From assembly GCF_000988205.1 (NCBI RefSeq), contig NZ_LAYQ01000004.1, forward strand, positions 54,057 through 118,056: DNA of 64,000 bases. The letters run 5' to 3'. Origin of the DNA: Corynebacterium minutissimum (lineage in GTDB: Bacteria > Actinomycetota > Actinomycetes > Mycobacteriales > Mycobacteriaceae). Positions 1-12,415 of this stretch are shown here, in pieces. How positions within the stretch are numbered: the stretch's first letter is position 1; each line of letters begins with the position of its first letter. Made by a program: the position numbers and the translations under genes. The notes under the pieces were generated by a model. That model was not told the origin of the DNA and did no database searches. It was given only the letters and a program-made list of their open reading frames with translations.

Positions 1-3000
1 CGAGGGTTTCGATGGAATCGGTCGCCGCCATCTGATCGGGGCGGACCTTCGTCCACAGCCCAATGAGCATCTCGAGGGCCTGGTGCACGCTCAGAGGGAG
101 GTCCTCAACGGCGGCCGGGGCCTCCTCGCGCGGGACGTGCACGGAATCTTCCCGGTGTGCCCTGTCGACTGCTTGCCTCGACTCAGATTCTGCCGGTTCC
201 GTTTCGGCAGCGTCCGGCTGCGCAGCCACCTCCGCTGCTGAGTCGGGCACCGGCTCGGCGTCTTCGGCAAAGACTCGCCCCCGGTCGCGCTCGTAATTCA
301 GCACCTCGATGCCTGCGCTGCCCGCGTACTGGGGCAGGCGCAGGGTTTGGCCCAGCATGTTGGTCAGCGTCGGTGCGGCACCAACGCCGACCTCAAGGAA
401 ACGCTCCACGCCGAGCTGCCCAAGGAGCAGGTCCTGGGTCTCTATCCAGCGAACCGGGGAGGCAAACTGCCAGGCCAAAAGCTCGATGAGCAGGGTTCGC
501 CCCAAGCGCGCCGGGCTTGCCATGGCACCATCGAAGTCCGCCAGGATCTCCGCGATGGGTTCCGAATCCACCACCGCGGCGATGGATTCCACGAACTCGC
601 GGCTGAGCGCGAAGGGCCGCGCCACGAGGTTTGGAATATAGCGCCCCACCAGGGCATCGAGGTTGATCCCTTCAGGGATGAGCGCGTCAAGGTGCGCGCG
701 GAAATCTGCCACGCCGCTCACTAAGCGGGAGGAGTGGAAGGGCACGTCAATCCCCGAGATGGGGATGACGGCACGTTGCCCAGGGGCGCGCCGCTCGGCG
801 TCGCTCGCCAGCGCATCCAGGCCCGCCTTCGTGCCGGCAACTGCATATTGGCGCCCGGCAATATTGTGGTTGACCACCTCAAGGAACTCGCCGGTCTCTG
901 CGGCCACGCGGGCGACATGGGCGAAGGCCTCGCCCGCGCTCATCCCCATCTTGTGCGGGCGCAGCGCTGCCAAACCGTAGAGCGACTGGCCCGCGGAATC
1001 GCGCTCGACCAGACGGTGCATGGTGAGGCCGCGGACATAAACAATGTCCAGGACCGCCTCCAAGGACAGGACCTCGGCATAAGCGGCTAGGGCGTTGTAC
1101 TCGCCCACCGAGTGGCCCGCGAAAAAAGCACCGTGCTCGAGGACCCCGGATTCCTTGAGTGCCGCGATCTGTGCGCAGCCGAGCGTGGCCATGGCCACCT
1201 GCGTGAACTGCGTCAGATAAAGCACGCCGTCCGGGTGGGTGAAGGTCTCACCATCCACCACCACGGTGTCGGGGTTGTGGCGGACGATCTCCAGGATGGA
1301 AAAGCCCAAGTCCTGCCGCGTGTGCCGGTCCGCACGCTCCCACACGGCGCGCGCCGCTGCGGACTCCGCATAGTCCTTCATCCCCATCCCCGGGGATTGA
1401 ATGCCTTGGCCGGGGAAGGCATAGAAGGTGGTGGGACTGCTCATCGTCGCTCGCGCCTGTAGTACCGGCACGCCCTGGCTGGTGGCGGTCACGCTGCGGA
1501 CCTCGCCGTAGCCGCCGCGCTTGTCGACGCCCACCCGTTCCACCTCGAACTCCACCTCACTGCCCGGCAGCACGGGCGCAAGCCAGGTAGCGGACCACTC
1601 GAGAACGCGAGCGCCGTCGAAAGCCGCGGCTGCTTGCGCCAGCGCCGAGGTCCACATGCCGTGGACGATGGGGCCTTCACGGTGCCCCGCCAATGCCGCC
1701 GCGTTCGATGACAGGTGGATGGGGTTCCTATCCCCCGTGATCACGGCGAAGGGGCGCAAGGATTCCGGTGCCACAGCGCTGGTGCGGTGGCGGAAGGAGC
1801 GCGGTGTCTCACGGAAGGACGGCTCTGCGCTGTTTTCTTGCGAGCCTTGAGCTGTGGCGCCCACGGTCTCGAGCGGGGCGTCAGCGCGCCGCCCGGTAAT
1901 AAGGAAGCGCTCGTGCAACTGCGCGAATTCGCGCTCGCCGCCGCCTACCGCGGCGGCGACAGCAACGCTCACGTCAATGAGGCGCCCCGAGGGCGTATCG
2001 CGAACGTCTTTCAGTTCTGCGGTGTAGTTCAATGCCAAGGGCTCGCAGCCCAGGGCGGCGCTGCTACGAAGCAGTTCCCAGGTGTCTGACTTGAGGCTCA
2101 GCGAATGCTCAAGGTGGACGAGGTCAAGGAAGCCCTCCACCACCGGCTCCCCGGACTCTGTGTGGGCACTGGCCAGGACGGCGAAGAGCGCCGGCCAGGC
2201 GCGGCCAACGAGGACATCGGGCGAGACAGCAGCGCTCATTTCCCCGCTCGTCACCGCACCATAGTGGGCAATGTCGGTGGCGCTGAGGTGAGCGCTGATT
2301 GTTGCGGCCCCCGAATCAACCTCAGGTAGGTCACCGCCGATAGCTTGGCGCAAGAGCTCCCGCATAGCGGATTCGGCATCCCCGACCTTAACGAGTGGTG
2401 AGGCACCCGGAACGCTCGGCGGGGTGATGCGAACGCGCAGCTCAGCGCCGGTGTGAAAAGGAACGGTCAACCACATGGTGTCGTCGACCGCAGTGTCCAG
2501 CTCGGCCCCATCAAGGCCAAGGCTCAGGGGGTTGGGCTGCTCGCGCCCGGCCCAATTCAGGCCCGGGGCGCGGTGGATGAGCTCTTCATTACTTAAGACA
2601 GGCTCCTCGCTGGAGTCGTCGAGAAGCGCAAGCGCCGCCTGCTCGAAGCGGCCAAGCACCTGCGCCACCGGTTCGTTGGCCTGCTCGATTCCCGCAACGG
2701 CTGCCGTGCCGGGGATGATGCAGACCTCATCGGCCTCGTAGTGCTCATCGTGCGCCTGCCACAAGGTGTCGCGGCGCCAGCGGCGGCGTACCTCGGAATC
2801 GATGACCGGCACAAAGTTTGCGGGTTTGCCCGGTCCATCAACGAGTTGAATGAACCACGCGGCATCGGTCGGGTGCAGCGCGGCGTCACCGTAGATTTCG
2901 GTTAGCTGAGCAATTGCCTCAACTGGGTTTTCGCGGTCAACCTCAACGCACAGCGCAATCTCGCCGTGATCGGTCGGGTGAAGTCGGGCTTCGGCGCGAG

Positions 3001-5121
3001 CCGCCATGCGCGTGAATCGGCTAAACCAGGATTCATCGGCCCAGCCATCCAAGTAGGACAGCTCGAGGTAGCGCTGCAGCCACTCGGAATAGGTCAATTC
3101 ATCGAGGTCGCCGAAGTAGGGCTTGCACGTGCGCCCGATGGCCCCAATGATTTCCGCGCGGCGTGCCTCCACGGCCGCGGCATCGCCGGCCACCTCATCG
3201 AGGAGGCGCCCGGCGCGGGCAAAGAAATTGTCTATCTCATGAATGTCCGCCCCTAGGTCCGAGCGGCCCGACACAACGTCCCCGCTGTGCGCGGCGACAA
3301 GAGCCTGCTTCACCGACTCGGATGCGGTGGACTCCTTCGCCGCCATGACAGCGGTGCCCACCATGATGGCATCGACTGGTGCTGCGGGCAGGCCGAAGCG
3401 CTGCGCCCACGTACCCAGCAGGTACTCTGCACCGCGCGCCGGGGTACCGATTCCCCCACCAACGGTGAGGAGGACATTGTCACGCTCGCGGATCCGCGCG
3501 TAGGTAGCAACAAGGACCTCATCGAGACCTTCTAAGGAGTGGTGACCTCCAGCCGCGCTGCCTTCCAGCTGCATGATGATGGTGGTCTCAGTGAGAGCAT
3601 CGGCGATACGGAGTACCTCCTCCACCTGCGCCGAAGTTCCCGGTTTGAAGGCGACCCACGGGATGTTCTTGGCGTGGAGCTTCGCCACCAGCTCTTTGGC
3701 CTCCTCCACGGGCGGAATGCCAGCGGAAATCACCACTCCGTTGATGGGTGCTCCTGCTGCGCGTGCTCGCAGAATCGAGTTCGGCCCCTCGATCTGGCGA
3801 CGCCACTGGGAAGCCGCGAGGTACAGCGCGTTGAACTGGGCATTCACCCCGGGCTGCAGCATCCGGCCCAGGGTATGCAGGTTCTCCTTCAGGATGTCAT
3901 CGGTGTGCTGTCCCCCGCCGGCCAGCTCCGCCCAGTGCCCGGCATTGGCGGCTGCGGCTACGATGCCTGGGTCCACCGTGGTGGGGGTCATCCCGGGGAG
4001 CATGACTGGTGAGTAGCCGGTGGCCCGTGTAAAGGCAGTCGCCAGACGCCCGCTTTCAACGCGCGGTGTCCACTCGGACCACGCGCGGGGCAGAGACGGT
4101 GCGCGGCCCGGCTCGACGAGCTGGGCCAATCCTTCCGCCGTCCCCACGGCAAGCGTGCCCACGCCGCGTCCAGCAACGAGCTCGCGCGTCAACGGCTCCA
4201 CCCCGCGGGAAGGCCCCACTTCTAATATCCAGCGAGCCCCGGCTTCGAGCGCCGAGTCAATGCGCTCGGTCCAGTCCACGTAATCCGTGAGCACGGCCCG
4301 CGCGAGCTGCGCGGTGATTTCTAGGTCCAAGCCGATTCGCTCCGCCCAGCTTTCCACCTGCTCCACCGCAAACTGCATGGTGGGATGGTGGAACGCTGCT
4401 GAAACCTCAAGGTCGGTGACAGCGATGGCGGCTGACTCCCCTTCCCTCTCGTCATTAAGGGGTGAGCTCTCCTGCAGCGTGGCCTTCACTCGGGCGAGCT
4501 CAGCCGGTGTTCCGACGATGACGAAGCGCCCACGGCCGTTGTCGAGCCCGATGTGTGCTCCGACTTCGCGCAGTTGCTGTCTCGTCGCGCCCGTCACCGC
4601 CGCCATGGGCGCGCCCTGCGGGGTGCGTATGAGCCCAGCGCTGCGCGCGGTAGTCGTCATGGCTGCACCGATGAGGCGTGCCAGCGCCAGGGCCTCCGCT
4701 GGTCTCATGCGCTTCTCCACCACCGCTGCGGCGAGTACGCCTTGGGAGTGACCAATGCTGGTGACGGCGTCGTCGAGTTCTACTCCGTGCGCGCGCAAGC
4801 ATTCGAGTACGGCCAGCTGAGCGGTGAGAATGCCGGGGGTGGAAAGCGAGGCGTCGGCAAGCGCGTGCGCCCACGCAGGCTCCTCGTCCGCCCAGGCCAG
4901 AGGGTCAAAACCGCGTGGCGCGGCGGGCACAAGCTCGTCCTCCAGCGGAGCGAGGAGTTCTTCTGCCTCGCGAGGTACTCAGCCAGTTGCGGTCGCACGC
5001 CGGCAGCGAGGGCACTGCGCAGCGTCGGCAGCCAGGCATAGCCTTGCCCGGAGAAAAAGAGTGCGAAAAGCTCGGCGTCTAGGCGCGCGGACAAAGGCAC
5101 AGAGACGTGGAAATCAGACAC
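1..5121 (-). CDS. fasB: Type I fatty acid synthase, FasB-like (3' part outside window; frameshift near the start)
   Basis: Multidomain cytosolic synthase that builds acyl-CoA for membrane and mycolate lipids. The frame runs off the left edge, so about 1707 codons of roughly 3000 are visible. In order I see an acyltransferase with GHSQG near residue 122, an FMN enoyl reductase with GGGIGTP and AAHSGDVVSGRSDLG, a MaoC-like dehydratase with GDRNPIHL, a malonyl/palmitoyl transferase with FPGQG and GHSVGEYNALAAYAEV, an Ala/Glu-rich linker and the start of the ACP region. The start is GTG at 5121 with GGGGAG upstream. At about 4970 the frame must shift: EYLA is followed by REAEELL only if one base is restored, which looks like a one-base deletion. 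Its place beside rdgB/rph-type genes matches the dispensable second synthase (fas-IB) of C. glutamicum, so decay is plausible. Confidence 0.93.
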
Positions 5122-5126
5122 CTGCG

Positions 5127-5297
5127 CTACTCCCCCAAAGTGCGCGCAACAAGCTGCACGGCCTCATCGAGGGAAGGATGCGATGTCGGCTTCGGCATAC
5201 CGCAAAAGACCTGGCAGGCGTGATCCGGGATGACCTCCGCCGAGCGCGTAAGGCCGCGCTCGGCGAGGTAGTCGTCAAAGAACATATCGATACTCAT
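5127..5297 (-). CDS. 56-aa protein of unknown function immediately upstream of fasB
   Basis: A short ORF begins MSIDMFFDDYLAERG and ends QLVARTLGE, directly before the synthase. Its TAG lies 5 nt upstream of the fasB GTG and inside the fasB ribosome binding region, so the two genes are probably translationally coupled. It contains two cysteines (HACQVFC) and has no signal peptide or membrane segment. A -10-like TAGAAT lies 11 nt upstream of the ATG, giving a very short leader. I do not recognise a family. The alternative is a non-functional leader ORF. In-frame codon use is coding-like (GC-rich third positions). Confidence 0.55.
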   Translation of the reverse strand: MSIDMFFDDYLAERGLTRSAEVIPDHACQVFCGMPKPTSHPSLDEAVQLVARTLGE

Positions 5298-5308
5298 ACC
5301 GTGTGCCG

Positions 5309-5325
5309 ATTCTACCCACTAGGAT
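5309..5325. promoter_or_regulatory. Overlapping divergent -10 elements between fasB operon and secreted nuclease
   Basis: Within 17 bp there is TAGAAT reading left (5314 to 5309) and TAGGAT reading right (5320 to 5325). Each sits about 10 nt from the start codon of its gene. Both transcripts would have almost no leader. This is inferred from motif position only. Confidence 0.4.
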
Positions 5326-5334
5326 CAATTCGTC

Positions 5335-6117
5335 ATGGCCTCTCGAACCCCGTTCTTCATCGCCGCGCTCCTCAACGCCGCGGTGGCTGTGCTCGTGGTG
5401 GTCGGCCTGCTCCTTCCCTCCCCGGCTGCTCCCCCAGCGGCGGGGCCGAGTGCTTCCACAACAACAGCGGCGCCCGCGCAAGAAGCCCCCACAGAAGAAC
5501 ACTCCGACGAAGCCACGCCCCCGCCAGACATTGCGCCAGACATCGCCGAAGCGCTCGCCGCCCTAGATTCTCTGGAGGTCAAGGGCCGCGCTCCCATGAC
5601 CGGTTATGAGCGCGAGGAATTCGGCCAGGCCTGGTCCGATGATGTCACGGTGAAGTTTGGCCACAACGGCTGCGACACCCGCAACGATATCCTCCGCAGG
5701 GACCTGGATCCGGAAAGCCTCGTGCTCAAGGAAGGAACCCACGACTGCGTGGCGCTCGCCGGCACCTTGCATGATCCTTATTCGGGCCAGGACATTGAGT
5801 TTCAGCGCGGGGCGCAGACCTCGAGTGCGGTGCAGATCGATCACGTTGTGGCGCTGGCCGACGCCTGGCAGAAAGGCGCCCAGCAATGGTCACCCGAGAA
5901 GCGCCGCAACTTTGCCAATGATCCCCGCAACCTCCTCGCCGTCGATGGTCCTCTCAACCAGCAGAAAGGCGCCGGCGATGCCGCCACGTGGCTGCCGCCC
6001 AACAAAGGTTTTCGCTGTGAGTATGCGCGTCGCATCGTCGAGGTAAAAGCGGTCTATGAAATCTGGGTCACGGAGGCAGAAAAAGATGCGCTGAGCCGGC
6101 TCCTGCATGCTTGCTGA
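5335..6117 (+). CDS. Secreted HNH nuclease family protein (DUF1524, GmrSD C-terminal-like)
   Basis: 260 aa. The N-terminus is a short basic start followed by a hydrophobic stretch (residues 7-30), which is a signal peptide or anchor. A Pro/Ala/Thr/Glu-rich spacer follows to about residue 75. The C-terminal domain has the DUF1524 signature: CDTRNDIL, a conserved cysteine pair, QIDHVVALADAW (residues about 164-175), and NDPRNLLAVDGPLNQQK with the Asn/His metal-binding pattern, then W-PPNK. Such proteins in actinobacteria are exported and are thought to degrade nucleic acid. It stands alone, divergent from the fasB operon. The substrate is unknown. Confidence 0.85.
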   Translation: MASRTPFFIAALLNAAVAVLVVVGLLLPSPAAPPAAGPSASTTTAAPAQEAPTEEHSDEATPPPDIAPDIAEALAALDSLEVKGRAPMTGYEREEFGQAWSDDVTVKFGHNGCDTRNDILRRDLDPESLVLKEGTHDCVALAGTLHDPYSGQDIEFQRGAQTSSAVQIDHVVALADAWQKGAQQWSPEKRRNFANDPRNLLAVDGPLNQQKGAGDAATWLPPNKGFRCEYARRIVEVKAVYEIWVTEAEKDALSRLLHAC

Positions 6118-6488
6118 GCGTTCCTTACCCCTTATCTATTCAGCGCAATCCCCCTGCACACTACCCCCAAACTATGCGCATATTATTCACTGCCACCCAG
6201 GCAATCAGGCACGATTTGTGAGCCCAAAGAAGCTTTCAGTCCCTGCACCGACACTCCCCTGCTTGCAAATTTCTATAGGCCAATTAATATGTAATTGATA
6301 CAAAGTTTTCACACGCGGGGAGTACCCCCCATGAAATAAAAACAATCATTATTCCTCTCCTGTCTCACATTTCTTTTAATATGTGACACAGCACCTAGCC
6401 TGAGGTCTAGGTCACATGAGTGCGGTTAACTCTTATCGGCCGCCATACTCACCGAATCTGCCGAGACAAACCCTGCGAAGGAATAGTG
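6118..6488. other. Gene-less 371-bp AT-rich region upstream of the peptide ABC operon
   Basis: No convincing ORF on either strand. The region is clearly more AT-rich than its surroundings, and its right half holds the dyad described at 6365-6417. It presumably contains the promoter of the peptide transporter operon. No clear terminator for the nuclease gene was found. Confidence 0.6.
6365..6417. promoter_or_regulatory. Nested inverted repeats, candidate operator of the peptide transporter operon
   Basis: TCACAT (6365-6370) pairs with ATGTGA (6381-6386). ATGTGAC (6381-6387) also pairs with GTCACAT (6411-6417), with ACCTAG (6393-6398) and CTAGGT (6407-6412) nested inside. TGTGA/TCACA half-sites recall CRP/GlxR-type binding, but spacing differs from the usual TGTGA-N6-TCACA. 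The site is 70 bp upstream of the first permease start. Confidence 0.45.
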
Positions 6489-7472
6489 ATGTTCAAGTAC
6501 ATCATCAAGAAGACCGCCAGCTGGCTGGTAGTCATCTTCCTCGCGACTAATATCGCGTATCTCCTGGCCGCAACCTTCCTTGATCCCCGATCAAATTATG
6601 TCGGCCGCAACCCACCGCTCGAGCCGGAAGAAATCGGCCGCATCCTCACTCCGCTCGGACTCAATCCTGAGACCCCGCTTATTGAGCGCTGGTGAGGCTG
6701 GCTCTCTAACATTCTCTTCCACTGGGACTGGGGTACCTCCCCTCTCGGCGACCCGGTCAGCGCACAAATCGCTCACCGCGCACTCGTCTCGGCGCAGCTG
6801 CTGCTCGTCGCCACAATCCTCTCCGTCATCATCGGCGTTGGCCTCGGTGTCTACACCGCTTCCCGCCAATACAAAGCGGCTGACCGCTTCTGGCAGGGCG
6901 TTTCCATCATCACGATGAACACCCACGTGGTCGTCGCCTCCATTCTGGTTGTTGCCGGTGGCCTGTGGATCAACCGCGTCACCGGCCACCGCGTGGTCTA
7001 CGTGACGGGCGCGTCCAGCCTCGGTGTCGAGGGCTTCTTCCCCAAACTTCTGGATATGGCGCAGCACCTCATCCTGCCGTCCATTTCCCTCATCATCATC
7101 AGTTACGCCGGGTATCACATGATGCAGCGCACCTTGCTGCTGGATAACCTGAACGCCGATTATGTGCGCACCGCCCGCGCCAAGGGCCTGACCCGTGCGC
7201 AGGCTATTCGCAAGCACGCCCTGCGCACCTCCATCATCCCGGTTGCGACCTCCGTGGCCTTCTCCGTTCCCGGCATTTTCACCGGCGCCATCATGACGGA
7301 AACCATCTTCGCGTGGAAGGGAATGGGCCAGTACTTCATCGAAACCATCAGCCGCAACGATGTCAACGGCACCACCGCCGTCGCCGCCTTCGGTGCCGTC
7401 ATGATTGCTTTCTCCGCAATTCTGGCTGACCTCGTCGTCGTAGCCCTCGATCCGCGAGTAAGGGTGAGCTAA
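6489..7472 (+). pseudogene. Dipeptide/oligopeptide ABC transporter permease, DppB/OppB type, interrupted by an in-frame UGA
   Basis: The start ATG at 6489 follows GAAGGAATAGTG. The frame reads MFKYIIKKTASWLVVIF, continues to LIERW, meets TGA at 6693-6695, then continues in the same frame as GWLSNILFHWDWGTSPLGDPV and on through a normal BPD_transp_1 domain to 7472. Without the stop it would be 327 aa, the usual family length, with about six membrane segments and the EAA-like loop ADYVRTARAKGL. A tryptophan codon is expected where TGA stands (WW..HWDWG), so TGG to TGA is likely. The rest of the operon is intact. This may be a recent nonsense mutation or a base-call error; readthrough is possible but unsupported. 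Confidence 0.85.
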
Positions 7473-8554
7473 ATGTCTCCAGAAAAGAAATCCACGTCGC
7501 CGCGCTCAGAAGCACGCCACACCGAGCGCCACCGCCGCAACGATCTCGCCATCGACACCGCCGCGGACAACCTTGGCGTGCGCCCGCATACCGCCACTGC
7601 TGACTTTTCACCGCAGACCGAACCCAGCGCACAGTCCGCACTTGGTTCCGGCGTCGATGTCGATGACGCACAGCGCAAGCAGTTCTCCAGCAACGAGTTC
7701 CGCGGCACCTCAAAGCTCAAGCTGTACGTTCGCCGTTTCTTTCGCAACAAGTTCGCGGCCGTCGGCCTCGTCATCTTCGTGTTGCTCACCCTGCTGGCCA
7801 TCTTTGGCAGCCTGCTGACCCCCTGGGGTTTCGATGAGCCGGACTTCTTCAACCTGTCCACCGGACCTTCCTCCGAGCACTGGTTCGGCACGACCGATTC
7901 CGGTAACGATCTCTTCGCACAAACCGTCCACGGCCTGGGCCGCTCGCTCATCATTGCGCTTATCGTGTCGATAGCATCCACGGTGTTGTCCGCTTTCATC
8001 GGCGCGGCCGCGGCCATTTACGGAGGCGCAGTGGAAAAGGTCATCCTGGCCGTCATCCACTTCCTGCTGGCAATCCCGACCTTCCTGCTCATCGCTCTGG
8101 TGGTCTCCGATTCCGGCGGTGACTGGAAGCTGCTCATCGTGGTGCTCATCGTCTTCGGCTGGATGTACCCGGCGCGTGTCATCTGGGCCATGGCGCTCAG
8201 TGTGCGCGAGAACGACTACGTCCGCGCCGCGGACTACATGGGTGTTTCGCGCCTGCGCACCATCTTCCGCCACGTAGTGCCCAACATCGGTTCGCTGCTC
8301 ATCATCCAAGCGGCCCTGGGCGTGGTGTCCACCATCATGTCGGAGACCGCGCTGTCCTTCTTGGGCTTGGGCGTGAAGCTTCCCGACGTCTCCCTGGGCA
8401 CCCTCCTGGCCGGCGGCGCCAACGCCGTCGAGGCTTCACCCTGGCTCTTCTACTTCCCTGCAGGCATCCTCACGCTGCTGACCGTCTCCATGGCGTTCAT
8501 CGCCGACGGTCTGCGCGACGCCATTGACCCCAACTCGAACTCTGGAGGCCGAGC

Positions 8555-8558
<4 letters not shown>
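7473..8558 (+). CDS. Dipeptide/oligopeptide ABC transporter permease, DppC/OppC type
   Basis: 361 aa inner-membrane permease, second of the operon. The start codon abuts the stop of the preceding permease. A hydrophilic N-terminal extension of about 85 residues, rich in Ser, Arg and Asp, precedes the OppC-type segment LKLYVRRFFRNKFAAVGLVIF. The transmembrane domain includes the loop ENDYVRAADYMGVSRLRTIFRHVVPNI, the EAA motif that contacts the ATPase. It pairs with the upstream permease to form the channel. The N-terminal extension is longer than in typical DppC. Confidence 0.9.
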
Positions 8559-10525
<1,967 letters not shown>

Positions 10526-10582
10526 CAAGACTTATAACTAAATACTCCCCGTCTCCATGTTTCCTCTCGAAAGGACACAAAA

Positions 10583-12292
10583 ATGAACATGAAGCTCCGC
10601 AGGACCGCCCTCGCAGTGGTCACCGCCTCTGCCCTCATTCTCACCGGCTGCGCCTCCGACGGCGGCTCCGGCAGCTCCGATGGCTCCAAGGACTCCAGCA
10701 ACTCCGCAGCCGGCGAGAAGCTGGACGTCAAGCTGGACGGATCCTACAACGCCAAGGACCGCTCCGAGCTCAAGCAGGGCGGCGAGCTGCGCCTGGCCAT
10801 CACCGAGATCTCCCAGCAGCAGAACCCCTTCCAGGCCGACGGTACCCGCTACACCAGCGACGTCTGGAAGTTCTACAACCCGCAGATCGGTCTTTTCGAC
10901 GGATCCGGCGAGTTCCACGTCAACAATGACTACATCACGGACGTCAAGGACGAGGAGAAGGACGGCAAGACCGTCGTCACCTACACCATCCACGAGAAGG
11001 CCCAGTACAACGACGGCACCCCGATTGACTGGAAGGCCTTCGAGAACACCTGGAAGTTCAACAACGGTGAGGACGAGGAGGCCAACGTCTCCTCCACCGA
11101 TGGCTACGAGCTCATCGAGTCCGTCGAGCCAGGTGAGAACGACAAGCAGGCCGTCATCACCTTCAAGCAGGCTTACCCCTGGTGGCAGGGTCTGTTCAAC
11201 TTCCTGCTCCCGCCGCAGGTTGATAGCGCTGAGAAGTTCAACACCGCCTACCTCGGTGAGGTCCACCCGGAGTGGGGCGCGGGCCCGTTCAAGGTGGAAA
11301 GCGTTGACTTCCAGAGCGGCAACGCCACCTTCGTCCCGAACGAGAAGTGGTGGGGCGATAAGCCTTTCCTGGACAAGGTGACCTACCGTCAGATGGAGGA
11401 TCAGGCCTCCATCAACGCGTTCAAGGCCGGCGAAATTGACGCCACCGGCGTGGGCAACAAGGAGCGCCTGGCTGCAGTCAAGGACATGCAGGGCATTGAG
11501 ATCCGCACCGCCATGGCCCCGTCCAACTCGCTCATCGTTCTCAACTCCAAGAACGAGATTCTTTCCGATGCCAAGGTCCGCGAGGCCATCATGACCGGTA
11601 TCGACCGCTCCACGCTGTCCGGCATCCGCTTCAACGGCCTCAACGGCTACACCGAGGACCTGCCAGGCTCCTTCAACCTGTACCAGACCCAGGAGGGCTA
11701 CGAGGACAACTTCGGGTCTGTGGTGAAGTTCGATGCCGAGAAGGCTAAGTCCCTGCTCGACGAGGCCGGCTGGAAGGAAGGCGGCGACGGCATCCGCGAG
11801 AAGGACGGCAAGAAGCTGTCCATGCGCTACACGCTGTTGGGTGATTCTTCCATCAGCAAGGCCCTGGCAACCGCCACCCAGAAGATGATGAAGGACATCG
11901 GCGTGGACCTGAAGGTGGAGGAGCGCCCCTCCTCCGACTTCTCCAAGATCACCTCGTCCTATGACTTCGATGTCTTCCCCATGGGATTCTCCTCCGGCGA
12001 TCCGTTCGGTGTGGCCTACTTCGGCCAGATTTACCGCTCCGGCTCCCAGCTCAACCGCTCCGGCACGGGTACCCCGGAGATGGACAAGAAGATCGACGAG
12101 CTATCCCAGATCGCCGATCCAAACGAGCAGATCAAGGAAGCCAACAAGCTGGAGAAGGAAGCACTGGGTCAGTTCGGCATCATGCCGATTTACAACGGCC
12201 CGGCCATGGTGGCTACCAGCCCGGACATCGCGAACTTCGGCGCCAACTCCTTCGCCGTCATCGAGGTGGAGAACATCGGCTACACCAAGTAA
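10583..12292 (+). CDS. Peptide ABC transporter substrate-binding lipoprotein (SBP family 5)
   Basis: 569 aa. The N-terminus MNMKLRRTALAVVTASAL ends in a lipobox LILTGC, so it is a membrane-anchored lipoprotein with a Ser/Gly-rich linker. The body has family-5 features: FNNDY/ITDV, AQYNDGTPIDWKAFENTW, AGEIDATGVGN and REAIMTGIDR. AGGA lies about 8 nt upstream of the ATG. It is the last gene of the operon and is followed by a strong terminator. It captures the peptide and feeds the permease pair, the first of which may be non-functional. Confidence 0.93.
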   Translation: MNMKLRRTALAVVTASALILTGCASDGGSGSSDGSKDSSNSAAGEKLDVKLDGSYNAKDRSELKQGGELRLAITEISQQQNPFQADGTRYTSDVWKFYNPQIGLFDGSGEFHVNNDYITDVKDEEKDGKTVVTYTIHEKAQYNDGTPIDWKAFENTWKFNNGEDEEANVSSTDGYELIESVEPGENDKQAVITFKQAYPWWQGLFNFLLPPQVDSAEKFNTAYLGEVHPEWGAGPFKVESVDFQSGNATFVPNEKWWGDKPFLDKVTYRQMEDQASINAFKAGEIDATGVGNKERLAAVKDMQGIEIRTAMAPSNSLIVLNSKNEILSDAKVREAIMTGIDRSTLSGIRFNGLNGYTEDLPGSFNLYQTQEGYEDNFGSVVKFDAEKAKSLLDEAGWKEGGDGIREKDGKKLSMRYTLLGDSSISKALATATQKMMKDIGVDLKVEERPSSDFSKITSSYDFDVFPMGFSSGDPFGVAYFGQIYRSGSQLNRSGTGTPEMDKKIDELSQIADPNEQIKEANKLEKEALGQFGIMPIYNGPAMVATSPDIANFGANSFAVIEVENIGYTK

Positions 12293-12362
12293 GTAGCGCA
12301 CCAGGCACCGCGTCTCATTATTCGCAGTGCCTAGCCACTCCATACGCCGTGTAGGGCGACGA

Positions 12363-12398
12363 AAAGAGGGCCTTCCCAAATTGCGGAAGGCCCTCTTT
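12363..12398. terminator. Bidirectional rho-independent terminator
   Basis: A perfect 14-bp stem, AAAGAGGGCCTTCC and its complement, encloses an 8-nt loop, with A and T runs on the outer sides. It lies between the convergent peptide-binding protein gene and the SPFH gene and can serve both. Confidence 0.9.
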
Positions 12399-12415
12399 GT
12401 GGGTTTTAGCTGTGT

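Noticed and set aside
6693..6695. UGA in the permease as selenocysteine or recoding
   Set aside because: No SECIS-like hairpin noticed directly after it, and the expected residue is Trp, not Cys; a nonsense change is simpler.
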